DNA from: an uncultured bacterium
GTDB taxonomy: Bacteria > Auribacterota > Tritonobacteria > UBA1439
Reading direction: 5' to 3'
DNA: 23,856 nt
Assembly (NCBI GenBank): GCA_937858775.1
Contig: CALLYX010000395.1
Location: 1-23,856 of the forward strand
Both the position numbers and the translations under genes were made by a program. The notes under the pieces are model-generated. The model did not search any database. It had not been told where the DNA came from and worked only from the letters and a program-made list of their open reading frames with translations. Positions 1 through 7,235 of the stretch are shown in pieces (the stretch's first letter is position 1; every line of letters starts with the position of its first letter).

Positions 1-858
1 GAGCAGCGCCATGACGACGGCCGCGCCGTTCAGCACGGCCGACTCCTGGCGGTGCCCCCGCTCATCCTGCCACTTCGCCTTGATCTTCCCCCGCGCGGCC
101 TTCCAATCCCCTGGGTTTTGTCGGTGCCATTCGACGACGTCCCTGACGGCCCCGGCGTAGTCGCAGCCGGCCGGGATCGTTGCGAGCGCCGCCTGGATAA
201 GCGCCCCGATGTCGCTTTCCGCGAAGGCGGCGCTCGCAAGCGCCGCGGCGAAGACGCCCCCGTACGCGCCATCCGCGTAATTGGTGATATGGGAGGCCAT
301 GTCGGCGTATTCTCGCGCCGTGTCGATCATCCCGGGGCACACGACGCCCCAGACGTCGTTATCTATCTGCGCGTCTATGCTCCACGACCACTCGTTGAAC
401 ACCGGATGGCCGGTCTTCGGCGGACCAAGTCCCGCGGCGAGATTCATGTACGCCCGCAGGTTCGCCAGCCAGAGGCGGCGCGGCTCGAGCCGCCGGAGGA
501 ACTCCTCCGCCATCTGTCCCTGGGTCAACGACGGGCCCCGGCGGTCAAGGGCGAGGAGGTACGTCATGCCGACGTAGAGGTCGTCGTTGTCGCCGAAGTA
601 ACCGGCCTGGGGGGAATCGAAGACATAGCCCGTCACCTCGCGCGGCGGCCACGGCATCGAGAACTCATAGGGCCCGCCGAGCGTCACCCCGACGATCTTC
701 CCCATCCACCAGCCGCGCACCTTGTCGAGGTAGTGCGATCTCGCGATCGCGAGCGTGGGCTGGGACGCGCAGCCGGCCGGCGGTGGGGTGGAGAGTAAGG
801 CGACGGGACAGACGGCCACGACGGCGATGCGGCGCAGCGAACGGGCTGTATTTCTCAC
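1..858 (-). CDS. ADP-ribosylglycohydrolase family protein, exported, 3' end outside window
   Basis: Only the first 286 codons are present; the frame is still open at the left edge. Residues about 44-215 carry the ADP-ribosylglycohydrolase fold signature: KVRGWWMGKIVGVTLGGP near residue 46, an acidic metal-ligand cluster GDNDD (89-93), the segment IDAQIDNDVWG (161-171) and a DGAYGG turn (196-201). Known family members remove ADP-ribose from proteins or small molecules using two Mg2+ ions; many distant members have no known substrate. The N-terminus is basic then hydrophobic (residues 1-25) and followed by PAGC with Cys30, so the product is probably exported and may be a lipoprotein, although proline at -3 is atypical for a lipobox. 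An extracytoplasmic location is odd for ADP-ribose chemistry and suggests another glycosidic substrate. The GTG start at 858 was chosen because the signal peptide begins there; no Shine-Dalgarno precedes it and the promoter predicts a leaderless transcript. Family assignment is good; substrate is unknown. Confidence 0.85.
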   Translation of the reverse strand, partial: MRNTARSLRRIAVVAVCPVALLSTPPPAGCASQPTLAIARSHYLDKVRGWWMGKIVGVTLGGPYEFSMPWPPREVTGYVFDSPQAGYFGDNDDLYVGMTYLLALDRRGPSLTQGQMAEEFLRRLEPRRLWLANLRAYMNLAAGLGPPKTGHPVFNEWSWSIDAQIDNDVWGVVCPGMIDTAREYADMASHITNYADGAYGGVFAAALASAAFAESDIGALIQAALATIPAGCDYAGAVRDVVEWHRQNPGDWKAARGKIKAKWQDERGHRQESAVLNGAAVVMALL

Positions 859-864
859 GCCGCA

Positions 865-894
865 AGTATATCACCGTGCGACCCGCCCCCGCAA
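865..894 (-). promoter_or_regulatory. Extended -10 promoter for the ADP-ribosylglycohydrolase gene
   Basis: Read on the minus strand: TTGCGG (889-894) as -35, an 18-bp spacer, then TGA-TATACT with the -10 hexamer at 865-870. Transcription should begin six or seven bases further on, at or next to the GTG start codon at 858. The mRNA would then be leaderless, which fits the absence of a Shine-Dalgarno sequence. Inferred from sequence only. Confidence 0.5.
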
Positions 895-920
895 ACCGCG
901 TTCGCCGGCGACGACGGATC

Positions 921-929
921 TGCTATACT
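921..929 (+). promoter_or_regulatory. Extended -10 promoter for the plus-strand GT-C gene
   Basis: TGC-TATACT with the hexamer at 924-929. The possible -35 (TTCGCC, 901-906, 17-bp spacer) is poor, as expected when an extended -10 carries recognition. The predicted start is near 936, giving a leader of about 20 nt that contains AAAGGAGGT (943-951). Confidence 0.5.
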
Positions 930-956
930 ACGCGCGTGCGGTAAAGGAGGTGCGCC

Positions 957-2648
957 ATGCCGCGCCGGCTCACTGAGCGGCGGGCGACTGCGATCATTCT
1001 CGCGATCCTCTTCATCGCCGTCGCCCATATCGATTTCGTCAACCTCATCCGGAGGCACAACCTGGAGTGCGTCATCCCGTTCCCGCAGTGCTCGGACGAG
1101 GCGTTTTACTACGCATTCGCGCACTCTCTCGCCTTCGACGGGGATGCCGATCTCACGAACGAGTTCCGCTTCATCGCCTTCGGCCCCATAGGGATCGATA
1201 TTAACGGGCTCTTCTACGGTGACTACTTCGAGGGTCCCAAGCCGATGATCTCCAAGGTCGGCTTCGGCACCGCGCTCCTGACCCTGCCGTTTATCCTCGC
1301 CGCCAGGGCCGCGGTGGCGCTCTACCATGCGTGCGGAGGCCCGGCGGTGCATCGGTTTGCCGCGGTCTATCTCTGGACATACAAACTCGGGATGCTCTTC
1401 TGGTCGTTCATCGGCATCGCCGCCGCGTACGCGCTCCTACGGAGACTCGGCCGGAGCATGTGGATCGCCGCCGGGGCGGTCGTGGCTGCCGTGCTCGGCC
1501 TCTCTATCGGCTTCTATATCGTCTTCCAGAATCTATGGTCCCACATCATCTCGTTCGGGTGGGTGACGCTGTTCCTCCTCTGCTGCGCGCGGTGGCATGA
1601 AAACATGCGCGAGACGCCCGGCCGCCCCCTCCACCTTCTTCTTCCCCTCATGGTCGGTCTTGCAGGGGGGCTCTGCTGCTCGATCAGGTTCAATAATCTG
1701 CTTATCCTGCCGGTCCCCCTCATCGTATGCGTCCACGAGGGGCTGCGCCGCGTTCGCGGCGATTCCCCGGCGCGGCGCGGCTTGCGTCTTCCCGTCCTCC
1801 TCTCTTTCGGCGCCATCGGCGCCGGCCTCTTCATCGGTTTTCTTCCCCAGATGCTTGTCTGGCGCTCCATGTACGGGGAGTGGATTGTGAACACCTACGG
1901 GCGATTCGGGGAGCACCTCCAACTATGGCCGAGATACCTCCTCGGGATACTCTTCAGCCCGCGGTGCGGCCTCTTCCTCTGGACACCGCTCGCCGCGCTT
2001 GGGACGGCCGGGATAGCGGCGGGCATCCGGCGCGAGGGTCGGCAGAGCCCGTGGCCGTGGATCTGCGCCTACATCCTGCTGGCGGACGTATGGTTCTCGG
2101 GCTGTTTTCCCGGATGGCATATGGGCAACTCCTTCGGCGCGCGCTATCAGTCCGATTACACCTTCGTCTTCGCCTACGGACTTTCGGTCGTCTTCGCCGG
2201 CGCGCGGGGCAGGCGGTGCGTGTCGCTCGTCCTGAAGGTAACGGTCGTCGTCCTCGTGCTGTGGAACTTCTACCTCATGGAAGCGTTCCGCGCCTCTGTG
2301 ATCGGCAGCATGGATGTACAACTGGCGCCACGACCGTTCTGTATCCGCACGCTCGTTGCGGAGAGGCGCACGATACTGCAACAGCTCAACACGGATCTCT
2401 CGCGTCTCTTCGACGCCGGCCTCTACACCGACTACCGGAGGCGCTACCCGCTCATGACGCCGGCGGACCTCGGCCTCCCCTCCCCCGAGGAGCGCCAGCG
2501 CGACTTCGACGGGAACAATCAGATGGGGGAGCTCGCGCGCTGGCGGCGGATCTGCATCGAGCACTCCGAGAGGATCATCTATCCGGGAGGACGGAAACGG
2601 CCCCTCCCTCGCGGAGGGGAGGCGTCGCCTGCCCCGCCTCCCTCGTGA
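957..2648 (+). CDS. GT-C-fold integral membrane protein, putative glycosyltransferase
   Basis: A 563-residue polytopic membrane protein with about ten hydrophobic segments between residues 11 and 442. An acidic pair in the first exposed loop (SDEAFYYA, Asp47-Glu48) sits where GT39-type and related GT-C enzymes carry their catalytic aspartate. Other family-like motifs are SPRCGLFLWTPL (334-345) and FGARYQSDY (393-401). GT-C enzymes transfer sugars from polyprenyl-phosphate donors on the outer side of the membrane. Donor and acceptor cannot be read from the sequence. The start is secure: AAAGGAGGT lies five bases before the ATG. The gene stands alone, diverges from the ADP-ribosylglycohydrolase gene and converges on the export operon, overlapping its last gene by 74 bp. 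Its last 20 or so residues are proline- and arginine-rich, unlike the rest, and come from the overlap and hairpin region. It could instead be a membrane protein of related fold without transferase activity. Confidence 0.75.
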   Translation: MPRRLTERRATAIILAILFIAVAHIDFVNLIRRHNLECVIPFPQCSDEAFYYAFAHSLAFDGDADLTNEFRFIAFGPIGIDINGLFYGDYFEGPKPMISKVGFGTALLTLPFILAARAAVALYHACGGPAVHRFAAVYLWTYKLGMLFWSFIGIAAAYALLRRLGRSMWIAAGAVVAAVLGLSIGFYIVFQNLWSHIISFGWVTLFLLCCARWHENMRETPGRPLHLLLPLMVGLAGGLCCSIRFNNLLILPVPLIVCVHEGLRRVRGDSPARRGLRLPVLLSFGAIGAGLFIGFLPQMLVWRSMYGEWIVNTYGRFGEHLQLWPRYLLGILFSPRCGLFLWTPLAALGTAGIAAGIRREGRQSPWPWICAYILLADVWFSGCFPGWHMGNSFGARYQSDYTFVFAYGLSVVFAGARGRRCVSLVLKVTVVVLVLWNFYLMEAFRASVIGSMDVQLAPRPFCIRTLVAERRTILQQLNTDLSRLFDAGLYTDYRRRYPLMTPADLGLPSPEERQRDFDGNNQMGELARWRRICIEHSERIIYPGGRKRPLPRGGEASPAPPPS

Positions 2649-4851
2649 GCCGGAGCCGCTCGACTGCGGGAAAACCGCCGTCCCCGCGGAGCTCGAGCTC
2701 GCGTTCCCCGGCCCGAGTCTCGAACGACCCGATCCGCTCCCAACCGCCCTCCCGCACGGGCGGCCGTCCACCGCCCACGGGCCTTCCGTCGAGGAAGGCG
2801 CGCGGCGGGGAGGCGCCTGCGTCCATGAGCGTGACGCAGAGCCCGTAAGCCCCCCCCCGCTCGAAGAGGAGTCGGTAGCGGGCGTAGTACGGCTCGGACG
2901 AACTCCGGCGGACAGGCGGCACGAGAGGGAAGTCGAGGTCGTACGGGAAGAGGACATCGTAGTCGCCGATCGTCTGGGTGCGCAGGAGGCGCGCGTCCAC
3001 GCCTATCCACGGGTAGGCGATGTAGGCGTCGGTGCTCGCCACGTGCGTCGCGGGGATGACGGCGTCGTCGTTCACGGGGAAGGGGGGCTTCCGCATCAGG
3101 AACGCGCTGACCCCCTCGGGGGACAGCAGGGCGCGATCGAGGAGCTCGTACCCCCTGTATTCCTCGATGAGGCGCGCGAGGTTCTCATGCCCTTTCAGGA
3201 ACCGCGCGGCGAGCGCCGCGCCGCGCCCCCTGCCGAAGTACTCCTCGAGGCCGTGGAAATCCGGCGCGTCCTTCGCCCCCTTCTCCAGGACGATGAGGCA
3301 GCCGAAGCTGTCCATGCATTCCAGGAACGACTCGGACGCGAAGTGACTCCGATACACGTACACGCACGGATTCACGGATTCCATAAGATACTCGAGCGAG
3401 TCCACGAATAGATAGTCCTTCGCGGAGTAGTCGAACTCGCATATCCCTATCCGCACGTACCGGTTTCCCGCCTCGCGGCGGCCGATCTCCTCGATAAACC
3501 TGCGCGCGACGCGCTCCAGGTTGTTCGGGAACGCCGGGTGCGCCCACACCGGGTAGCCGTCGTCCCGAAGGGCGTCGCCCGCATACAACCGGCAGCCGCG
3601 GTATGGGGCGGGGCCGACGCCGAACGAGAGCTGCGCGAAATGCACGAGGCCCCACCCGGCGGCTGCGGCGCACAGGGAATATTTCGCCTTGCCCGGCCCG
3701 AGCGACGCAAGCCCAGCCCCGATGACGCACGCGACGGCGGGGAGCGCCGGGAGATAGAAGACGGAGTATTTCGCCTCGACGAGCGTAAAGAGGACGTACG
3801 GGGCGAGGGCCCAGAGGAGCACGATCGACTTCTCCCTGAAACGGGAGCGAAGAAACGCCGGGAGGAGCAGCGCCCCGAGAATGCAGAACGGGGGGGAGAG
3901 ATACACGGTCGCCGCCGCTGCGTAGTACGCGAGGCAGCGGGCGCTCGCCAGGGGGATGGCGACGTGGTGGGGGTCTATCCCCTCGTTCGCCTCCGCGTGC
4001 CGGATGAAGACCGTCACGATGTTGCCGATATTCCCCCACCAGAACGGCGCGGAGAGGAGCATCGCCGCCCCGGCCGCTATGGCGGCGTTCAGGAATACGC
4101 CTCCCGCGGTCGCCTCGCGCTTGAACAGCCGCCGCGCCGCACGCCCGACCGCAAGGAGGAGCGGGCCGAAGACGAAGATGAGGATCTGCATCTTGACGAG
4201 GATCCCCGCTCCGATCGCGCAGCCGAACGCGAGGGACGGTCCCCTCCGGGAGAAGCCGTCCGCCCTGATCAGCCAGTAGACGCTCGCCGCGACCGCGGCC
4301 GTCAGCGGGAAATCCAGGCCGTAGTTCCTGGAGAGGCCATATATCCCCGGACAGAGCGATGTGACGAGGGCCGAGAGGAAGCCCGCTCGAGGCCCCATGG
4401 ACCGCTCGCCGATGAAGTAGACGGAGAGAAGGAGGACCGACAGCCAGATGACGTTCGAGAAGATGATGACACGGGGCGTCAGGCCCGCCAGGGCGGCCGC
4501 CGGCGCGGTCGCAAGATAGGCGAGGCGGGGCCAGATCCATATATGTTCGACCGGGAGGCTCCTCTGGTGGAAGAGCGACGCCAGCACCGCGAGGCGTTCC
4601 CACGGCGGGGCGCCCCCGCGCAGCACGTCCCTCGACTGGAGAAGGTACTTCGTGCACACCTTCAGGTGCGCCGCGACGTCCTTCTGCTGGAGGTACAGAT
4701 CGCCGCCGAGGTAGCGCCAGTTGCACAGGGCGTGGAAGAGCACCAGCCCCGCAACGAGGAGGAGGTGCGTTCGCCTTTGCTTGCGCGCGCCCGCGCGGAT
4801 TGTCCCATTCCCCGACCGAGTTCCTCGAGATGCGCATCCGTCTTCTCTCAT
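2575..4851 (-). CDS. GT39-like membrane glycosyltransferase with large C-terminal soluble region
   Basis: 758 residues. After a basic N-terminus, residues 28-410 hold about ten hydrophobic segments. The first loop has the acidic site QQKDVAAHLKV (Asp58), and SRNYGLDFPLTAAV follows at 174-187, as in dolichyl-phosphate-mannose transferase-like (PMT_2/GT39) proteins. Residues about 415-645 are soluble and unrecognised. Residues about 650-745 alternate strands and turns (ARYRLLFERGGAYG, RELELRGDGGFP) and look like a small beta-sandwich, possibly carbohydrate binding. This region should lie outside the cytoplasm. It is the last gene of the export operon: the ATG lies 12 bases after the stop of the preceding gene, with GAGGAGG upstream. 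Its 3' end overlaps the convergent gene ending at 2648. A run of nine G on the coding strand (2850-2858) lies in the C-terminal domain. The fold class is clear; substrate and pathway are inferred. Confidence 0.8.
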   Translation of the reverse strand: MREDGCASRGTRSGNGTIRAGARKQRRTHLLLVAGLVLFHALCNWRYLGGDLYLQQKDVAAHLKVCTKYLLQSRDVLRGGAPPWERLAVLASLFHQRSLPVEHIWIWPRLAYLATAPAAALAGLTPRVIIFSNVIWLSVLLLSVYFIGERSMGPRAGFLSALVTSLCPGIYGLSRNYGLDFPLTAAVAASVYWLIRADGFSRRGPSLAFGCAIGAGILVKMQILIFVFGPLLLAVGRAARRLFKREATAGGVFLNAAIAAGAAMLLSAPFWWGNIGNIVTVFIRHAEANEGIDPHHVAIPLASARCLAYYAAAATVYLSPPFCILGALLLPAFLRSRFREKSIVLLWALAPYVLFTLVEAKYSVFYLPALPAVACVIGAGLASLGPGKAKYSLCAAAAGWGLVHFAQLSFGVGPAPYRGCRLYAGDALRDDGYPVWAHPAFPNNLERVARRFIEEIGRREAGNRYVRIGICEFDYSAKDYLFVDSLEYLMESVNPCVYVYRSHFASESFLECMDSFGCLIVLEKGAKDAPDFHGLEEYFGRGRGAALAARFLKGHENLARLIEEYRGYELLDRALLSPEGVSAFLMRKPPFPVNDDAVIPATHVASTDAYIAYPWIGVDARLLRTQTIGDYDVLFPYDLDFPLVPPVRRSSSEPYYARYRLLFERGGAYGLCVTLMDAGASPPRAFLDGRPVGGGRPPVREGGWERIGSFETRAGERELELRGDGGFPAVERLRLTREAGQATPPLREGGAVSVLPDR
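2601..2642. terminator. Overlapping GC hairpins at the convergent gene junction
   Basis: Two perfect inverted repeats share bases: CCCCTCC (2601-2607) with GGAGGGG (2613-2619) around a 5-base loop, and GGGAGGCG (2617-2624) with CGCCTCCC (2635-2642) around a 10-base loop. They cannot both form. They lie inside the last codons of both convergent genes. No U-tract follows on either strand, so intrinsic termination is only a possibility; transcript-end stabilisation or collision control is also possible. Confidence 0.4.
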
Positions 4852-4863
4852 GCGCCCCCCTCC

Positions 4864-6948
4864 TCAGCCGGGGTTCACGTTCAGCACCCCGTCCGCGCAG
4901 ACGATCATCGAACCCTCCACGAAGTCGGCGCCGCCGAGCCGGCCGAGGACGGCGACATGGTCGCCCTCCCTGAGACGCTCGATCACGGCCGCCGGGGCGA
5001 CGACGTTCGCCACCCCCGACCCGATGGAGGCCGGGTCCCGGTAGGAATCCACGATCAGCCTGAAGAAGCCCGGATTCCTCATTCCGGGCGTGAACCGCTC
5101 CTGCGCCCGCCGGAGATGGTACTCGCCGTGGAAATCGGCCCGGGAGGGGGGATTGATCCACGTGGCCTCCCCCCTCCACAGGACCGTCCTGCCGAGCATC
5201 TCGCCGAGGTCCCCGGAGCCCTCCGCCTGTCGTTTCAAGACCGCCCGGTACGGGGGGGCGCCGCGCGCCTCGGCCGAACCCCTTCCCATCCGCGACAGAA
5301 CGTCGGCATCCGTGACCCGCACGGCGCACTGAGCGGCGAGCTCCGCCCTGAACGACCGGATATGGCAGGCGCATAACGCCGCGGCGCCCAGCGCGACGAC
5401 CGCCACGGCGAAGCCCCATGCCGCCCGGGGGAGCGGGGATCGTGACGGGCGCAGGGGCCCTGAGTCGCCGGCGGCGCGGGAAGGCGCGAATGTTCGGAGC
5501 AAAGCGCCGAGGAAACGCAGGGGCGGCGTGAGGGCGCATGCGATCCCCGTCCCGGCTGCGACGATGACGAGGTACTCGAGCGGAAAACGGAAGCGCTGGA
5601 TCGTGACGGAGAATATGTTGGTGAAGGCGTAACCGATGGCGATCGTCGGGAACAGCGCGTATCCGCGCAGCCGCACATTCGGGCGGCGCGCCGGATGCAG
5701 GGCGCGGAGCAGCGCGCAGGCGGGGAGGCTCAACGCCGCGAGGTAGAAGACCCCCTCGAACGACAGCAGGGGGAGATGGACGCCGAGCAGGCGGAGTTCC
5801 CGCCTGAACGGGAGTTGCTCGATGATCTCCTCGTCGCCGAGATAGACGGATGGATCGAGCATCCGTTTCTTCCAGCGGATGACCCCGTACGGATTCCTCC
5901 CCGTATCGGGGAGGATCGTGCCCTGCCCGTCGAGCATCCCGGAACCGAGCCACGCGCGGTATACCCGCCTCATGCCGAGGGCGATACAGCGGCGCGGATT
6001 CTCCCGCATGAAGCGCTTCGCCTCCGCGCCTACGGCCGCTGCGTACTCCGCCTCCGGCAGATGCCGGTGTTTGAACCGGAGATGCATGAGCAGCGCCCAT
6101 TCGTGCTCCAGGTCCCTCCCCGGCTCCGGCCCCAATTGCGTGAAGTCCCCCGCAGCGGGGTTGTGCGCCAGCCAAGTGCTATATACCCCGCGAAGCGACG
6201 AGAAGGTCGCCGGGGTCACCGGCATGTCCAGCGCCGCGCGGCAGTAGATGGCCCATGGCGCGAGCGCGAGCGCGATGCCGGCCAGGAAAGAGGACGCCCG
6301 CACACACCGCCGGCCCCGCGACGCGGCGATCCACGCGAGCATGAAGGGGACCACGCCGAGCCACACCGGCCTCGTAAGGATCAGGAGGCCGGACACCACG
6401 CCCGCACCGGCGCAGCCCCACGGCACCTTCCCGCGCAGGACGAGGACCAGAATGGCGAGCAGCATGAGGAAGCAGAAGAGGTTTTCCGAGAAGATACGCG
6501 CGGCAAAGAAGGCAGCCGGGCGGTAGAAGACGGCGAGGGCAAGGGCGATGAGCGCCGCCTTTCTTCCCGCCAGGGCGCGCGCGATCAGGGCCGCCATGAC
6601 GGCGCTCGCGGCCGAGAGGAGCGTGTCCGCCATCCTCAGGGAGAAGAAGCTCATGCCGGCCAGGCAATAGACGGCGGCTATGTAGAGGGGATAGCCGGGC
6701 GGGCGGAGAAGGCGGTAGAGGAAGCCGCCGTCGGAGAACGTGCAGAGCCCTCTCCCCCGGCAGAGATTCTTGGCGAGCCAGTGGTACTCCATCCCGTCGT
6801 AGTTGCCGCAGGAGAGGTCCATCCCCCAGAGGTCGTCGGTAAAGGAGATCCGCACGGCGAGCGCCAGGACGAAGCCCAGGACGATGCAAGCGAGATATGC
6901 CTTCTGGCGGAACGACATCGCGACCCCCCGGCGGAATACCGCCGACAT
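4864..6948 (-). CDS. GT39-like membrane glycosyltransferase with C-terminal OB-fold-like domain
   Basis: 694 residues from the ATG at 6948, chosen because GAAGG lies about ten bases upstream; the frame stays open to 7179 but the extra residues are basic and low in complexity. Another ATG at 6918 is possible. Hydrophobic segments run from residue 16 to about 475. The first loop has CGNYDGMEYHWLAKNL (47-62, Asp51) and LLRPPGYPLYIAAVY (80-94), typical of GT39-like enzymes that use polyprenyl-phosphate sugars. A further hydrophobic helix (about 508-528) leads into residues 585-692. There the pattern VLWRGEATWI, then GDHVAVLGRL (662-671), then SMIVCADGVLNV (680-691) resembles an OB-fold barrel. 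OB-like domains are unusual in GT-C proteins, and this one should face outside. It is the second-last gene of the operon and its stop is 12 bases from the next ATG. Donor and acceptor are unknown. Confidence 0.8.
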   Translation of the reverse strand: MSAVFRRGVAMSFRQKAYLACIVLGFVLALAVRISFTDDLWGMDLSCGNYDGMEYHWLAKNLCRGRGLCTFSDGGFLYRLLRPPGYPLYIAAVYCLAGMSFFSLRMADTLLSAASAVMAALIARALAGRKAALIALALAVFYRPAAFFAARIFSENLFCFLMLLAILVLVLRGKVPWGCAGAGVVSGLLILTRPVWLGVVPFMLAWIAASRGRRCVRASSFLAGIALALAPWAIYCRAALDMPVTPATFSSLRGVYSTWLAHNPAAGDFTQLGPEPGRDLEHEWALLMHLRFKHRHLPEAEYAAAVGAEAKRFMRENPRRCIALGMRRVYRAWLGSGMLDGQGTILPDTGRNPYGVIRWKKRMLDPSVYLGDEEIIEQLPFRRELRLLGVHLPLLSFEGVFYLAALSLPACALLRALHPARRPNVRLRGYALFPTIAIGYAFTNIFSVTIQRFRFPLEYLVIVAAGTGIACALTPPLRFLGALLRTFAPSRAAGDSGPLRPSRSPLPRAAWGFAVAVVALGAAALCACHIRSFRAELAAQCAVRVTDADVLSRMGRGSAEARGAPPYRAVLKRQAEGSGDLGEMLGRTVLWRGEATWINPPSRADFHGEYHLRRAQERFTPGMRNPGFFRLIVDSYRDPASIGSGVANVVAPAAVIERLREGDHVAVLGRLGGADFVEGSMIVCADGVLNVNPG

Positions 6949-7235
6949 GGCGCCGCCCTTCAGCCGTTCGGTCCCTTTACGGCCGCATCGGTCGCGGTTT
7001 GAAACACAACCGCCGTCCTCCCTCCCCGTGCCTGCCCCACGGCTTGGAGGAATCCTTCTCCGTTCAGCGCGGCGAATGCGATGACGATCCGGGGAAAAGG
7101 GCGAGCCGTGGAGCCGGCGAAGGGCCGTCGGATTCGGGGCCGGGCGCGCGGAAACCGGATCCGGCATACCCCCCCTCATTCGCCGGTTCTGATTTCTTCA
7201 CACGATCCCGTGGGCGGCCGCCCCCGGCGGCGGGC
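6949..7235. other. Intergenic gap within the export operon
   Basis: 287 bp between two membrane glycosyltransferase genes, much longer than other gaps in this operon. I see no convincing gene. The open frame here is an upstream extension of the gene starting at 6948 and has atypical composition. It contains an inverted repeat GCGGTT/AACCGC (6994-7013) and a 12-bp palindrome GGGCGGCCGCCC (7212-7223) just after the stop of the upstream gene. Neither is followed by a U-tract. I found no good promoter on the minus strand. Confidence 0.5.

Noticed and set aside
2850..2858. A run of nine G on the coding strand, and a run of eight C in the permease gene near 14202-14209, as phase-variable tracts
   Set aside because: Several runs of this length are expected by chance in 24 kb of DNA this GC-rich, and both genes are in frame.
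3185..6175. A 996-codon open frame on the minus strand
   Set aside because: It spans two well-supported GT-C genes in another frame and is rich in Arg, Gly and Pro with no domain; it is a shadow caused by high GC at third codon positions.
6949..7179. A 77-codon N-terminal extension of the membrane protein starting at 6948
   Set aside because: The extra residues are basic and low in complexity, and a good Shine-Dalgarno precedes the internal ATG.
7212..7223. Palindrome GGGCGGCCGCCC after a stop codon as a terminator
   Set aside because: A self-complementary 12-mer has no loop and no U-tract follows; it is more likely a by-product of high GC.
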